Positions 21,348 to 31,200 of a DNA stretch of 64,000 nt are shown here, piece after piece. Every line of letters begins with the position of its first letter. Position 1 is the first letter of the stretch. This stretch comes from Incurvaria masculella (Eukaryota; Arthropoda; Insecta; Lepidoptera; Incurvariidae): contig OX335655.1 in the NCBI GenBank assembly GCA_946894095.1, positions 17,484,001-17,548,000 of the forward strand. Direction: 5' to 3'. The notes beneath the pieces were generated by a model that saw only the letters and a list, made by a program, of their open reading frames with translations, had not been told where the DNA came from and made no database searches. Both the position numbers and the translations under genes were made by a program.

Positions 21348-24300
21348 TCATAATTTAAGATCATTTGCACTGATAAATGAAGCAAGTAACTTTAGAATTT
21401 TAAAGTTAGATGAAGAGAGCAAGCAATTAATATTGGTAGGAAGAGGAATTTGGAGTAGAGGAAGGTAATCGTATAAAGGAGCAGTTTTATTAATAAGAGG
21501 ACAACAGAAAAATATATGTTCCAAATTCCCGTCATCAAGGCCACATTCGCACACTGATGAGTCTTTAATATGAAGTCTAGCCAAATGAACAGGGGAACAG
21601 CAGTGGCCTATTCTAAGGCGGCAAATAATAGAAGTTGAAGATTTATTAATTTTGATACGATGAAACCAAGGCTTAGCAGGGATGTTAGGCTGGATCTTGG
21701 CGTAATTTGAACCCTTAAATCTACTAGAGTTAGCCCACAATTTGGTCCAATTTTCAGTAAGAGATTTTTTTGGGAGAGCAATTAAATCATGTGGGTAGTT
21801 TCTATATGGGATTTTATCCCCTCGCAGAACAGCTTGTTTAGCAAGATCATCTACCCGGTGATTGGGCAGGATGCCTGAGTGAGACGGAATCCATGCAAAG
21901 ACTATTTGTTTGTCCGGGTTATTGTAGAGAATGTCTTTAATGGAAAAAGGAATAGGATTTTGTGTGTTAGAATGAAAGGGGTTCTGAGTGAGAGATTGAA
22001 GAGCACTACGGGAATCAGAAAATATTATAAATTTATTAGATTTTTTTAATAATAATGAAAACTTGACTGCCTCCAGTAATGCCGTTGATTCACCAGTGAA
22101 AACTGATGACTCTGGAGGGCATTTAATTAGTTGGTAGATGTTGCTGTTCTTATGAAATACTGCAGCTCCAACACTGCCTTCCTCCGTGAGTTTGGAGGCA
22201 TCAGTAAAAATATACTCCCACCCTTCCCAGTTTTCAGATAGGATGGAATGAAAGACTTCATTAGCATTTGGAGACTCTTTTTCAATGCCAAAAAAAGGAA
22301 TTACTTCTACATTGCTCGTAACTACTTGAAAAGGGTATGAAAACATTGGTAAGGAGTTAGAACGGAATACTGGAGCCTTGACATTATTGAACTTACGATA
22401 ACTTTTTACAAGTCTGGTGGGAGCCTTTTTTTCCCAATATTTCGCAGTATGAGAAAATCGGGATAGTAAATTTAGTTTCGGAATTATTGGATGATGTAAG
22501 AAATAGCTTGCCCTGAACAAGAAACGATCAGCCAAGAACTGACGGCGAAAATAAAGAGGAGGTTCAACGCATTCTACTTGCAGAGCATTTATAGGACTTG
22601 ATTTCATGGCACCTGTTATAATACGCAGGCATTTGTTTTGGATAATGTTAAGCTTATTAAGAGCAGTTCTATTGCAGGGTTCTAAAATATAGGAACCGTA
22701 ATCCAAATGACTTCGTATTATTGCATTGTACAATAACTTGAGGTAGTATGGATGAGCTCCCCACCAAACCCCAGCTAGAGTGCGTATAATGTTAATATTT
22801 TTTTCACATTTTTTTATTACATAATTTAGATGAGAGACACCTGTCATTTTTGAATCCAGGATTATGCCAAGGAATTTAGTTTGAATATGTAATGGAATAA
22901 TTGTATTGTTGTATGTGATAGTGATAGGGGGTACAATTCTTTTTCTACTGAATACTACTATAGAGCTCTTTTGGGCTGACAGTTCCAACCCATGTTCAGT
23001 TAACCATGTGTTCAAAGATCTTAGCGAGTATTCAATTTGTTCAGCTCCTTTAGGAATAGATTTATGGGGTGAGTATATTAGTAAATCATCCGCATATTGC
23101 AGGACACGTGAAAAGGAGTTTATTGATCTGTCAAGATCATGGGTGTAAATATTATAAAGTAAAGGACTGAGAACAGAGCCTTGTGGTAAACCTTTCCAGA
23201 TTATTCTAGAGTCGTTTGATTGTTCCTCTACTCTTAACATTATTGTTCTTTGAGATAATATATTAAAAATATATGCAACAATTTTTTCTGGTATATGTAG
23301 ATTTAGCATTTTTTGTTTGAGCTTTGGTAGGAGGACATTATCGTAAGCTGCAGATATGTCTAGGAATGCAGCCACAACAGACTCGTCCCGAGAAAAAGAA
23401 AGTCGAATATCGGTAGTGAAAATCCCCAAACTATCCATTGTACTTCTGCTTTTCCTAAATCCATATTGTGTTTTAGCAAGAAGTTCTCTGTGTTCCACGA
23501 ACCATTCTAAACGATTTTTGATTAAATGTTCTGTAATTTTGCATAAGGTAGAAGACAGAGCAATCGGACGGTAAGAGGAACCATCATTGGGGTCTTTACC
23601 AGATTTCAGGATTGGAATGATTATTTGAGTTTTCCAGGAGTCAGGAATTACCCCATAGTCAAAGAAGAAATTAATGATTTGTAAAAAGTATTCAAGGGTT
23701 GTATCTCTCGATTTAACCAGAAAAGAATAAGGAATCCCATCCAGCCCTGGGGAAGAATCCTTAACATGATTCAAAACAATTTTGAGTTCTTTTAATGAAA
23801 ATGGAACCTCCATGGGAGTACAACCTCCAACAAATGAATAAAGGGACGGGAGTTCATCTTCTGTAGGGGCGGATGGGGGGGCTAGCTTATTTAGGAATGA
23901 GTCTTTCCATGAAGCCGATGAAGGTATTGAAGCACTGTCTTCCGTGAAAACAGAACGGTACCTTTTAATATTGCGCCAAACTAATGAAGATGAAGTGTTA
24001 GGTGAGAGAGAAAGGCAAAAATTTTGCCAACCATTACGTTTTTTATTTTTAAGAGTACATTTAGTAACTGCTTGAATTTTGCGTAAATTTAAAAAGTTTT
24101 CATCAGTCATAAACTCTTCATATAAAGTTTCAGCATAGGAATGGTCACGAACAGATTTGGTACATTCGGAATCCCACCATGGAGGAGAAAGGCGATGATT
24201 TTTTGATGTATTTTTGAGCGGAATAATTTGATCTGCTGTGCTTATCAATAATGATGTAAATTTGGAGTAACAATGTAAAACATTGTCTAAGGTAACGATC

Positions 24301-25085
24301 GGCAGACTAGACATCTCCTCTTCTACTTTCAGACTGAACGTCACCCAATCAGCTTCATTCAAGCGATATTTAAGAAGAGGGGATTTATTTATGGAAGGAG
24401 GGGCCTGACAAGGAATATTTATAATAATGGGAAAATGATCGCTGCCGTGAGAAAATTTGGATATTTTCCATGAAAGACGGGCAGCCAGATCTGGAGTGCA
24501 AAGAGTCAGATCCACTGCACTCGGATTCTGATTCGGGGGAGTCCGTCTTGTGGGTGAACCATCATTCAGAAGGCATATGTTGTATTCATCTAGTAGTTCA
24601 ATCAATTTATTGCCTTGGTGGTCACAATTTGCAGACCCCCACACGGAGTGATGAGAATTAAAATCGCCTAAAACCACATAAGGCTTGCGGATGGATTGAA
24701 AAATAGATTTAATAAATCGAGTGGTTGAGAGCGTAGGAGACGATACATATACCGAAACAAATGTTATATTGTCTGCCATAACGGCAACAACATTTATACC
24801 ATCAACTCGGGCAGGAAGAGTGAGGGAAGAAAATGGAATTTTTTTGTTGATGAACAGGGCGCAACCCCCATATCCATCAGCTCGGTCATCTCTGAAGCTA
24901 ACATATCCTGAAATCTTAAAGTGGGTTGATGGCTTTAACCAGGTTTCAGAAATTGCTATAACGATAGGGTGATGTTTATTGATAAGGTGGAGTAAATCAG
25001 ATTTATTTTTGATTAAGCTACGACAATTCCACTGAATTATTGTAGAAGACATTCTGATGAAATGAAGCGAGATGAATGCATTCAA
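21348..25085 (-). CDS. LINE ORF2: APE endonuclease, reverse transcriptase, RNase H
   Basis: This frame is 1245 aa long; a likelier start is the Met at 25052 (MSSTIIQWNCRS), typical of the endonuclease N-terminus. Domains in order: an APE-type endonuclease (SETWLKP; LGDFNSHH; SDHFPI); a reverse transcriptase (YRPIALSSTLCKI; FLDISAAYDNV; GLPQGSVLSPLLYNI; YADDLLIYS); an RNase H (FTDASK; E in GESTALLEAV; SDSRSAL; WIPSHSG); and a terminal C-x-C…H…C cluster (CECGLDDGNLEHIFFCC). All catalytic acids seen are present. Confidence 0.95.
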   Translation of the reverse strand: MNAFISLHFIRMSSTIIQWNCRSLIKNKSDLLHLINKHHPIVIAISETWLKPSTHFKISGYVSFRDDRADGYGGCALFINKKIPFSSLTLPARVDGINVVAVMADNITFVSVYVSSPTLSTTRFIKSIFQSIRKPYVVLGDFNSHHSVWGSANCDHQGNKLIELLDEYNICLLNDGSPTRRTPPNQNPSAVDLTLCTPDLAARLSWKISKFSHGSDHFPIIINIPCQAPPSINKSPLLKYRLNEADWVTFSLKVEEEMSSLPIVTLDNVLHCYSKFTSLLISTADQIIPLKNTSKNHRLSPPWWDSECTKSVRDHSYAETLYEEFMTDENFLNLRKIQAVTKCTLKNKKRNGWQNFCLSLSPNTSSSLVWRNIKRYRSVFTEDSASIPSSASWKDSFLNKLAPPSAPTEDELPSLYSFVGGCTPMEVPFSLKELKIVLNHVKDSSPGLDGIPYSFLVKSRDTTLEYFLQIINFFFDYGVIPDSWKTQIIIPILKSGKDPNDGSSYRPIALSSTLCKITEHLIKNRLEWFVEHRELLAKTQYGFRKSRSTMDSLGIFTTDIRLSFSRDESVVAAFLDISAAYDNVLLPKLKQKMLNLHIPEKIVAYIFNILSQRTIMLRVEEQSNDSRIIWKGLPQGSVLSPLLYNIYTHDLDRSINSFSRVLQYADDLLIYSPHKSIPKGAEQIEYSLRSLNTWLTEHGLELSAQKSSIVVFSRKRIVPPITITYNNTIIPLHIQTKFLGIILDSKMTGVSHLNYVIKKCEKNINIIRTLAGVWWGAHPYYLKLLYNAIIRSHLDYGSYILEPCNRTALNKLNIIQNKCLRIITGAMKSSPINALQVECVEPPLYFRRQFLADRFLFRASYFLHHPIIPKLNLLSRFSHTAKYWEKKAPTRLVKSYRKFNNVKAPVFRSNSLPMFSYPFQVVTSNVEVIPFFGIEKESPNANEVFHSILSENWEGWEYIFTDASKLTEEGSVGAAVFHKNSNIYQLIKCPPESSVFTGESTALLEAVKFSLLLKKSNKFIIFSDSRSALQSLTQNPFHSNTQNPIPFSIKDILYNNPDKQIVFAWIPSHSGILPNHRVDDLAKQAVLRGDKIPYRNYPHDLIALPKKSLTENWTKLWANSSRFKGSNYAKIQPNIPAKPWFHRIKINKSSTSIICRLRIGHCCSPVHLARLHIKDSSVCECGLDDGNLEHIFFCCPLINKTAPLYDYLPLLQIPLPTNINCLLSSSNFKILKLLASFISANDLKL

Positions 25086-25426
25086 ACTTGACCCTATAAA
25101 AATTAAAGAAAGCTAAGTTGCAGATAAAAAAAATTTTTGCCAAATGTTCTGCTACCATGCAGTAATAAATTTTGTGGTCGAAAAATCTGCTAGAGCTTTT
25201 TTTAATGACATAAAGAGGATTTTTTATTAAAACAATCCAAACATTGGTACAAAAATCTGCTGGTCGCAGATATATATTTTTGGAGCCAAATATTCTGCTA
25301 CAACGCAGGTAATAAATTTGGATGCCGAAATATTTTTTATATATTGTCTTTTGGATAAGTAAAATAATATTGTTGAAGAAATTAAAATTTAAAGTGTAAA
25401 TTGAAAAGTTCATATTGGATAAGAAG
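25086..25426 (-). other. LINE inter-ORF region
   Basis: About 340 nt separate the two ORFs. A third-frame ORF of 156 aa (25488-25018) bridges the gap and overlaps both. Two partly repeated words occur (GCAGAATATTTGGC and GCAGAACATTTGGC on the - strand). No domain is recognised in the bridging frame. Confidence 0.4.
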
Positions 25427-27151
25427 TTATTTTTTAATTTTGTCAGGTAAGCCCACTGGTGAGCGGATTCTGGAGTGTTTGAACCCATTATAAGCGTCTG
25501 GAGAATGATTAATAGCAGCGTTGGACGGTAAAGTATTGGAAGATATAAAACTTAGAAAAGCAGAAAATAATTTGTCAACATTTTCAGGGTTACTAAGGTC
25601 CATTGAAATAATTGGAGAAGAGGGTGTCAACAAAGGAGTTCGAAAAACCGAACCATTATGAGATGTTGGAGGAGTGAAATCATTAAGAAGGGCTTGATGA
25701 GCGTTGCGATCGTACCCCTGAGGAAGAGGGGCGCGAGCTCGAGGTTGCGAAAAGAATGTTTTTTTGTATGAGTATGTAGGAATGGATGGTTTATTGACTG
25801 GAGCGCTGGAGGTGACCTCTGCAAAGGACCGCTTAGAGGGCCTAAATTGACTGGCAGCCTCCGTATATGAAATAGCTTCTTCTGCCATTTTATGTTTAAT
25901 ATTTTTTTGTCTATTTTGTTCCGGACAAATTTTACTTGTTGCATAGTGTCTGCCTTCACAGTAAAGGCAGCTTGCATTTTCTTCTGTGATGTTGCAGTCA
26001 TTGGCTGAATGGAATTCTCCGCATTTATAACAACGTGGCTGCGAACGGCATATTGTCTTGGTATGTCCATATCTTGAGCAATTGAAGCATTGGATGGTCG
26101 GATATTTGTAAAGTTCTACTTGAATAGAATTATACATTAATAGGATCTTATCAGGAAGACTCTGACCATCAAAAGTTACAACCACACTTTGGGATGGTTT
26201 CCACATAGGGGAACCATCGACCATTTTTTTGAAATTTAAGCGTCTGACTTTGAGGACTCTTCCTCCGCCAGGAATTTCAATGTCTTTCAAAAGATCCTCT
26301 TCGGACCATTCAATTGGAATTCCTTTCACCAATCCAATTCTTGTGACATTAAATGACGGAATAAAAGCCTTATATTTGGCTTCGGATAAATAATGATTTT
26401 GTATGAATAGATTGGCATATTGGGCGGATTTGAAGGTGACGGTTACTCTATTTCGTCCCACACTCTTTACCCCACCGTCTATGATACCTTGGAATGAGTT
26501 CCGTTTTAAAAATTGACCAAAATGAACTGGATGCAGAACAACTCCAGCCGATGGATTTGATTCCACCCTCTGGACGTGGACTAAGAAAGGAGCTTTGTCA
26601 AAGTCCCGGTAAAGTTCGGTATGATTTGGAGTTGAGATATCATTCGTGGAAATCCGGGATGGGCCTTGTTGGGATAGATCTTGTTGGGATAGGTCTTGTT
26701 TGGATAGGTCTTGTTGGGATATGTCTTGTTGGGATAGGTCTTGTTGGGATATGTTTAGTTTGGATAGGACTGCTTGAGGCCCAATAACCTGAGAATTGGG
26801 AGCCTGCTTTATTTCATCATGTTCACAATCTGACGAGATAAAAGATGATTGTGATGAATCAATCTTAACTTTGAGTTGAGAGTTTTGTTTGTTACTTTTG
26901 TTTTTTCTTTGATGTTCTTTTATTTTTCGTTTCCTTTTACCAATTATGGCGGAAAAGTCCATGCCTTCATTATCAGACAATCTATCGAATGAATTGTGAA
27001 TTTCAATGGTATGGCTGGCCTCTGGTGGGGTTAGGAATGCATCATTAAGGTTGTCGCTCTTATCGCTAGATGCATCTTGAGCGAGAATGAACCCCGGCGG
27101 CATATGATGGCGGCCGCCGGGGTCGTCCGGGTCGGGTGGTTCATTCATCAC
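25427..27151 (-). CDS. LINE ORF1: nucleic-acid-binding protein with three zinc knuckles
   Basis: This is a 574-aa protein. The C-terminal half has three CCHC-type knuckles in a row (CFNCSRYGHTKTIC; CYKCGEFHSANDC; CLYCEGRHYATSKIC), preceded by an RRM-like region. The N-terminal half is polar, with a basic stretch (KRKRKIKEHQRK) and a pentapeptide repeat (LSQQD-type). The role is ribonucleoprotein formation for retrotransposition. Confidence 0.92.
   Translation of the reverse strand: MMNEPPDPDDPGGRHHMPPGFILAQDASSDKSDNLNDAFLTPPEASHTIEIHNSFDRLSDNEGMDFSAIIGKRKRKIKEHQRKNKSNKQNSQLKVKIDSSQSSFISSDCEHDEIKQAPNSQVIGPQAVLSKLNISQQDLSQQDISQQDLSKQDLSQQDLSQQGPSRISTNDISTPNHTELYRDFDKAPFLVHVQRVESNPSAGVVLHPVHFGQFLKRNSFQGIIDGGVKSVGRNRVTVTFKSAQYANLFIQNHYLSEAKYKAFIPSFNVTRIGLVKGIPIEWSEEDLLKDIEIPGGGRVLKVRRLNFKKMVDGSPMWKPSQSVVVTFDGQSLPDKILLMYNSIQVELYKYPTIQCFNCSRYGHTKTICRSQPRCYKCGEFHSANDCNITEENASCLYCEGRHYATSKICPEQNRQKNIKHKMAEEAISYTEAASQFRPSKRSFAEVTSSAPVNKPSIPTYSYKKTFFSQPRARAPLPQGYDRNAHQALLNDFTPPTSHNGSVFRTPLLTPSSPIISMDLSNPENVDKLFSAFLSFISSNTLPSNAAINHSPDAYNGFKHSRIRSPVGLPDKIKK
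26650..26770 (-). repeat. 15-bp tandem repeat inside LINE ORF1
   Basis: About seven imperfect copies of TTGTTGGGATAGGTC (+ strand) encode the tandem pentapeptide L/I-S-Q/K-Q-D. The units keep the frame. Confidence 0.9.
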
Positions 27152-27328
27152 AACATCACCCTACTTACGCGATACGAAAATCCAATAAACACAAATAGGC
27201 AGAGCAAGCCGGGAAACACGACACAATGGCTTTACGGAACCACACAATCACTCGATTCTCTTTCTACGGGTCCAACCAAAATAATTCAAAACAAAATGAG
27301 AAGCACGTGGTAAGCGACGTAAGTGACT

Positions 27329-27342
27329 CTGTCATTTTATAC
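27329..27342. repeat. LINE target-site duplication, 5' side
   Basis: CTGTCATTTTATAC, the second copy of the duplicated target. It carries the displaced original upstream copy of the gene A ATG. Confidence 0.92.
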
Positions 27343-28239
27343 AATGCCATTCAAAAAAACTCTTTCACCTACGCAATGACTTTATGCTTTTTAGGGTTCC
27401 GTACCCAAAGGGTGAAAACGGTACCCTATTACTAAGCCTCCGCTGTCCGTCCGTCCGTCCGTCCGTCCGTCCGTCCGTCCGTCTGTCCGTCTGTCACAGG
27501 GCTGTATCTCAGTAACCATAACAGATAGACAGCTGAAATTTTCACAGAGTGTGTATTTATTTTGCCGCTATCACAACAAATAGGTAAGATTAAAAAATAA
27601 TTAAAATTAAAGGGGGCCCCCATACAAAAAACTTGATGTTTTTGTAATAAATCTTGTACGATGGTACGGAACCCTTCTTGTGCGAGTCCGACTCGCACTT
27701 GGCCGGTTTTTACATTGAATTGAATACTTTCCAATTCGAATATATCGCAACGATATGGTCAACCGGATTATAGCATACTATTGTCAGTTCGACTCAATAT
27801 CCTTCACACTGGTCGTGGTACATTCTTCAAAAAACGTTAGATGCCTAAATAACGGTTAGGTTATTTATATATCAAGTATTACAACTTTTTCAGCCAGTAT
27901 GTTAACTCACTAGCTCCTAACCTAGTTTTCGATTCAAGCAGATACAAAACGATGGCTAATTTCTCGCCCTCAAGCATGAAATGTTGTCCTTTTGTCGCTT
28001 CGACTTGAAAATACTTCCATACGTCATCTACGCAGACTCAAAATAACTCATTATGAATTCCAGCATCACCCTGAATCTCTAAGACCTCATGATCCTCATT
28101 GTGACCGCTTAGCACATGTGCTTTGGGAAATCGGCCCATGAATGTTGTAAAAATAAAAAATAAACTCCCACTGTCAACAAATATTTTGACACTGTGCTTC
28201 GGTTGTCATATCGGTTCGAAAGAATTTTATCTATTCAAC
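27343..28239. promoter_or_regulatory. Intergenic region between divergent genes A and B
   Basis: Without the LINE, the two start codons would be about 900 bp apart, facing away from each other, so a shared control region is plausible. It contains a (TCCG)n dispersed repeat at 27397-27713. No specific factor site can be supported. Confidence 0.4.
27397..27713. repeat. (TCCG)n-bearing dispersed repeat, copy 1
   Basis: It begins AGGGTTCCGTACCCAAAGGG, has a (CCGT)n tract at 27446-27480, and ends CTTGGCCGGTTTTT. Other copies are at 30343 and 63358. This resembles microsatellite-associated repeats common in Lepidoptera. Confidence 0.88.
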
Positions 28240-31200
28240 ATGTTGATGAAAATAAAAGTCGGTTTCGTCGGTGTTATATATTTACTAGGTGGATTATTCA
28301 TGGTACTTTTCCCACCCAAGAGTTTTTCAGCGTAAGTTCCTGGCGTTACAACGTGATGGAATGAATCAAGTGGAACCAGCTCGTAGGTCAGGGAGGCGGA
28401 GACTTTCTTTCCATGCGCGAACTCATTGGTTCGATTCCCGCCCCGAACGTGGACCAGTTTTTTCAGTGCATTTAGTTACGAACACGAGCTGTTGCATGGT
28501 TCGGAATCCACGTAAAACCGTATACCCTACTAGTTTGAAAAGATAAGTTCGCCTGGGTTGTTACCCTCGCATTGGCTGAAAATATGGTTGAAACCGCAAT
28601 GAAAAATTGTGCTTTCCATCCAGTTCAATGGAGCCTTGTGCTCATAAGGGGAACTTCCTGGCATGACCCCTAATTCCTTCAGGTATTGAGTGTGTTGGGC
28701 TTATATCATGACGGTGCGTGTAGTATCAGCCATCCATGTCCATAACATAAAACAATATTAAAATATTTTCACGATTTACCATGTTTTGTCTGTTTTCAGT
28801 AAGACATCGAAATCGCCCAAGCACCCGAACGTCCGATCCGTCGCCAACGAGCCGAACTACACGTTCGCGGAGTACCTGCCGAGCGAGCGGGTCGCCGCGG
28901 CGACGGAGGCGCTCGCCGCGCGCAACGCCGACCTGGCGAGCTGCCGCCGGCTCGAACCGAGCAGCGGCGAGCGCCGGACCGTCGCGGCGCTCGAGATACG
29001 GCACGACGAAGACTACGGGAAGAAGGGCATCCTCGTCGTCGGAGGTGCGGCGCCGGCTACGAGCTTACGTGATCACTGGATACATGCTCTCTCCGCATGC
29101 AGTCTCTCTTTCCCATTCAGATATTATCCTAACACACCACATGGGAACTAGGTGCCATGCCAGGCCCTTCCTTATATTGCATTCATTTTCAATCAACCAC
29201 TTTCAATGCGGCTGCTGCTGCTGCATCTACGCCGTGCATTCCGTCATTTTTCATTTACAGTCAAACCAAGGAGAATTGGTATGCGGTTGATATGGTAAAC
29301 ATTTGGGAATTCGGCGGCGCGTCGTATGCCACACGGTCGAAACATCAACATGCGAATGTGCTCTAAAATAGCGTTCGTAAAGTCAGTTCCCACCCAGTCA
29401 CACCAGTCCACAAAGTCAGATCCTCCATTATGTCTGCGACTATGTTTGTATGTGGCATGTACGTTTAGGTTGGATTTATAGTTTTTGAAAATTGGAGACA
29501 GCGGGTCCCATAGTAGGCCCGCTCGATGCCACAGCTCATTCCTTTTTATCTATGAGTCAAACACTGCGACATAAGGCATTTGCAACTATCCACTGTGCCC
29601 TCATTTACAATCACTAACATTGCGACCAAGGGGGTAACCGGCGTAGGATGTGAGAAACCCAGTAAGAACGCAAAAGGTATGACATAAACGCTTTTGATTG
29701 GTTCAGAATTGATCGAATTCCCTCACATATTTCCTCACATCTTACGCTGGTTACCATTCTCCATGCTTTATCTTGTGGTCCGTTCTTCATTTACAATCAT
29801 TAAGTCAATAATTATAGCTTTCGGTGTTCCTTACTTTGCGATACAGTTATTTTGCACGATCTTCCTAACCAGGAACTTTGGGATGCAGGCAAGTCCCTGT
29901 GCCACTAAGCGCCGCTATGCAACCCCGCTTCGACTTAAGACTCTATATTGTGACATGTTTCTCCTTCAGCGATGGACCCAATGGTGTGGGCGGCAACAAA
30001 TGCGGTGCTAGAGTTGGCGCAACAACTGCTGTATTCTTCCTCCTTGCACTCACCCTTCCTAACTGACTACGAGTGGTGAGTGTGCTGTGTGCCTGATATA
30101 ACCCTCTACAGTACGCGCCAAACTTAAAGGCATGATTGAGACGAGGGCATGAAATACACGCGCGAGCTTTAGAAGCACATTTAAGTTTGGTGCGAACTGT
30201 ACACGCATGTGCCTCACTGGCTCGCGCTCGCGGCTCTCTGTTGTTGGTGTCTTATTCTAGTGGCGTGGTTGCAGCAAGGTTCAGCACAATAGTTTAATAA
30301 TAACAAACATTTAAGTAATAACAGTGTAAATTATATAGTGTTTTTAGGGTTCCGTACCCAAAGGGTGAGAACGGAACCCTATTACTAAGCCTCCGCTGTC
30401 CGTCCGTCCGTCTGTCCGTCTGTCACAGGGCTGTATCTCAGTAACCGTAACAGATAGACAGCTGAAATTTTCACAGAGTATGTATTTATTTTGCCGCTAT
30501 AACAACAAATAGGTAAGTTTTAGAAATGATTAAAATTAAAGGGGGTCCCCATACAAAAAACGTGATTTTTTTGTATACATTTTTTACGATGGTACGGAAC
30601 CATTCGTGTGCGAGTCCGACTCGCACTTGGCCGGTTTTTACAATACCGTTTTGACAACGCTCGAATGTGAATAAATATATAATAAATAGTCGACAGCACG
30701 ACAGTTTACATCGGATACGAAATCTCGCGATTTTGTTGGGGTTAATAACGCCCACTAATTCACGCTGTTTTGGCGACTGATAGGTCGCCTGCGCGCGTGC
30801 TTGTGGCCAGGATGGGATGTGATGAATGAAACTCGAACATATAAATATATATACTAGACATATTTATACACGAAAAAATACAATTTCCGCTAATAATGTT
30901 TTGTTCAATGCGATTACTTAGGTAGGTACTTAAGTAACTACCCTGACAGATAGTAACTACGGGTTTTACATGGGTTCCGCAGCATGAAGCGAAGTAAAAA
31001 AAAATCTTTCACTGACAGAAAGCTACATTATAGCTCAGTACTATCATATATTCCTGAGGTCTATCAGTCCTTCTTAGAGTTGATTTTACTCACTATTCTC
31101 ATTATATTTTTAGTTTAACTCTATGACAAAGCCACTTTACAGCCGATTGTTATAGTTACTATTGTTAATTATTTAAGCTATGTTCGAGTTATATTTTTTG

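Larger units (their letters stand above)
21202..27328 (-). mobile_element. Full-length two-ORF non-LTR retrotransposon (LINE)
   Basis: It is bounded by a perfect 14-bp target-site duplication. The 5' end is at 27328, and the 3' end has a short (GAA)n tail at 21202. ORF1 (CCHC knuckles) and ORF2 (endonuclease, reverse transcriptase, RNase H) are both uninterrupted. The domain set fits the RNase H-bearing I/LOA-like branch. Intact ORFs and a perfect duplication indicate a recent insertion that may still encode functional proteins. It lies in the same direction as gene A. Confidence 0.93.

Noticed and set aside
27446..27490. CCGT tandem repeat as an independent microsatellite
   Set aside because: The same tract sits at the same place in three copies of one dispersed repeat, so it is part of that element.
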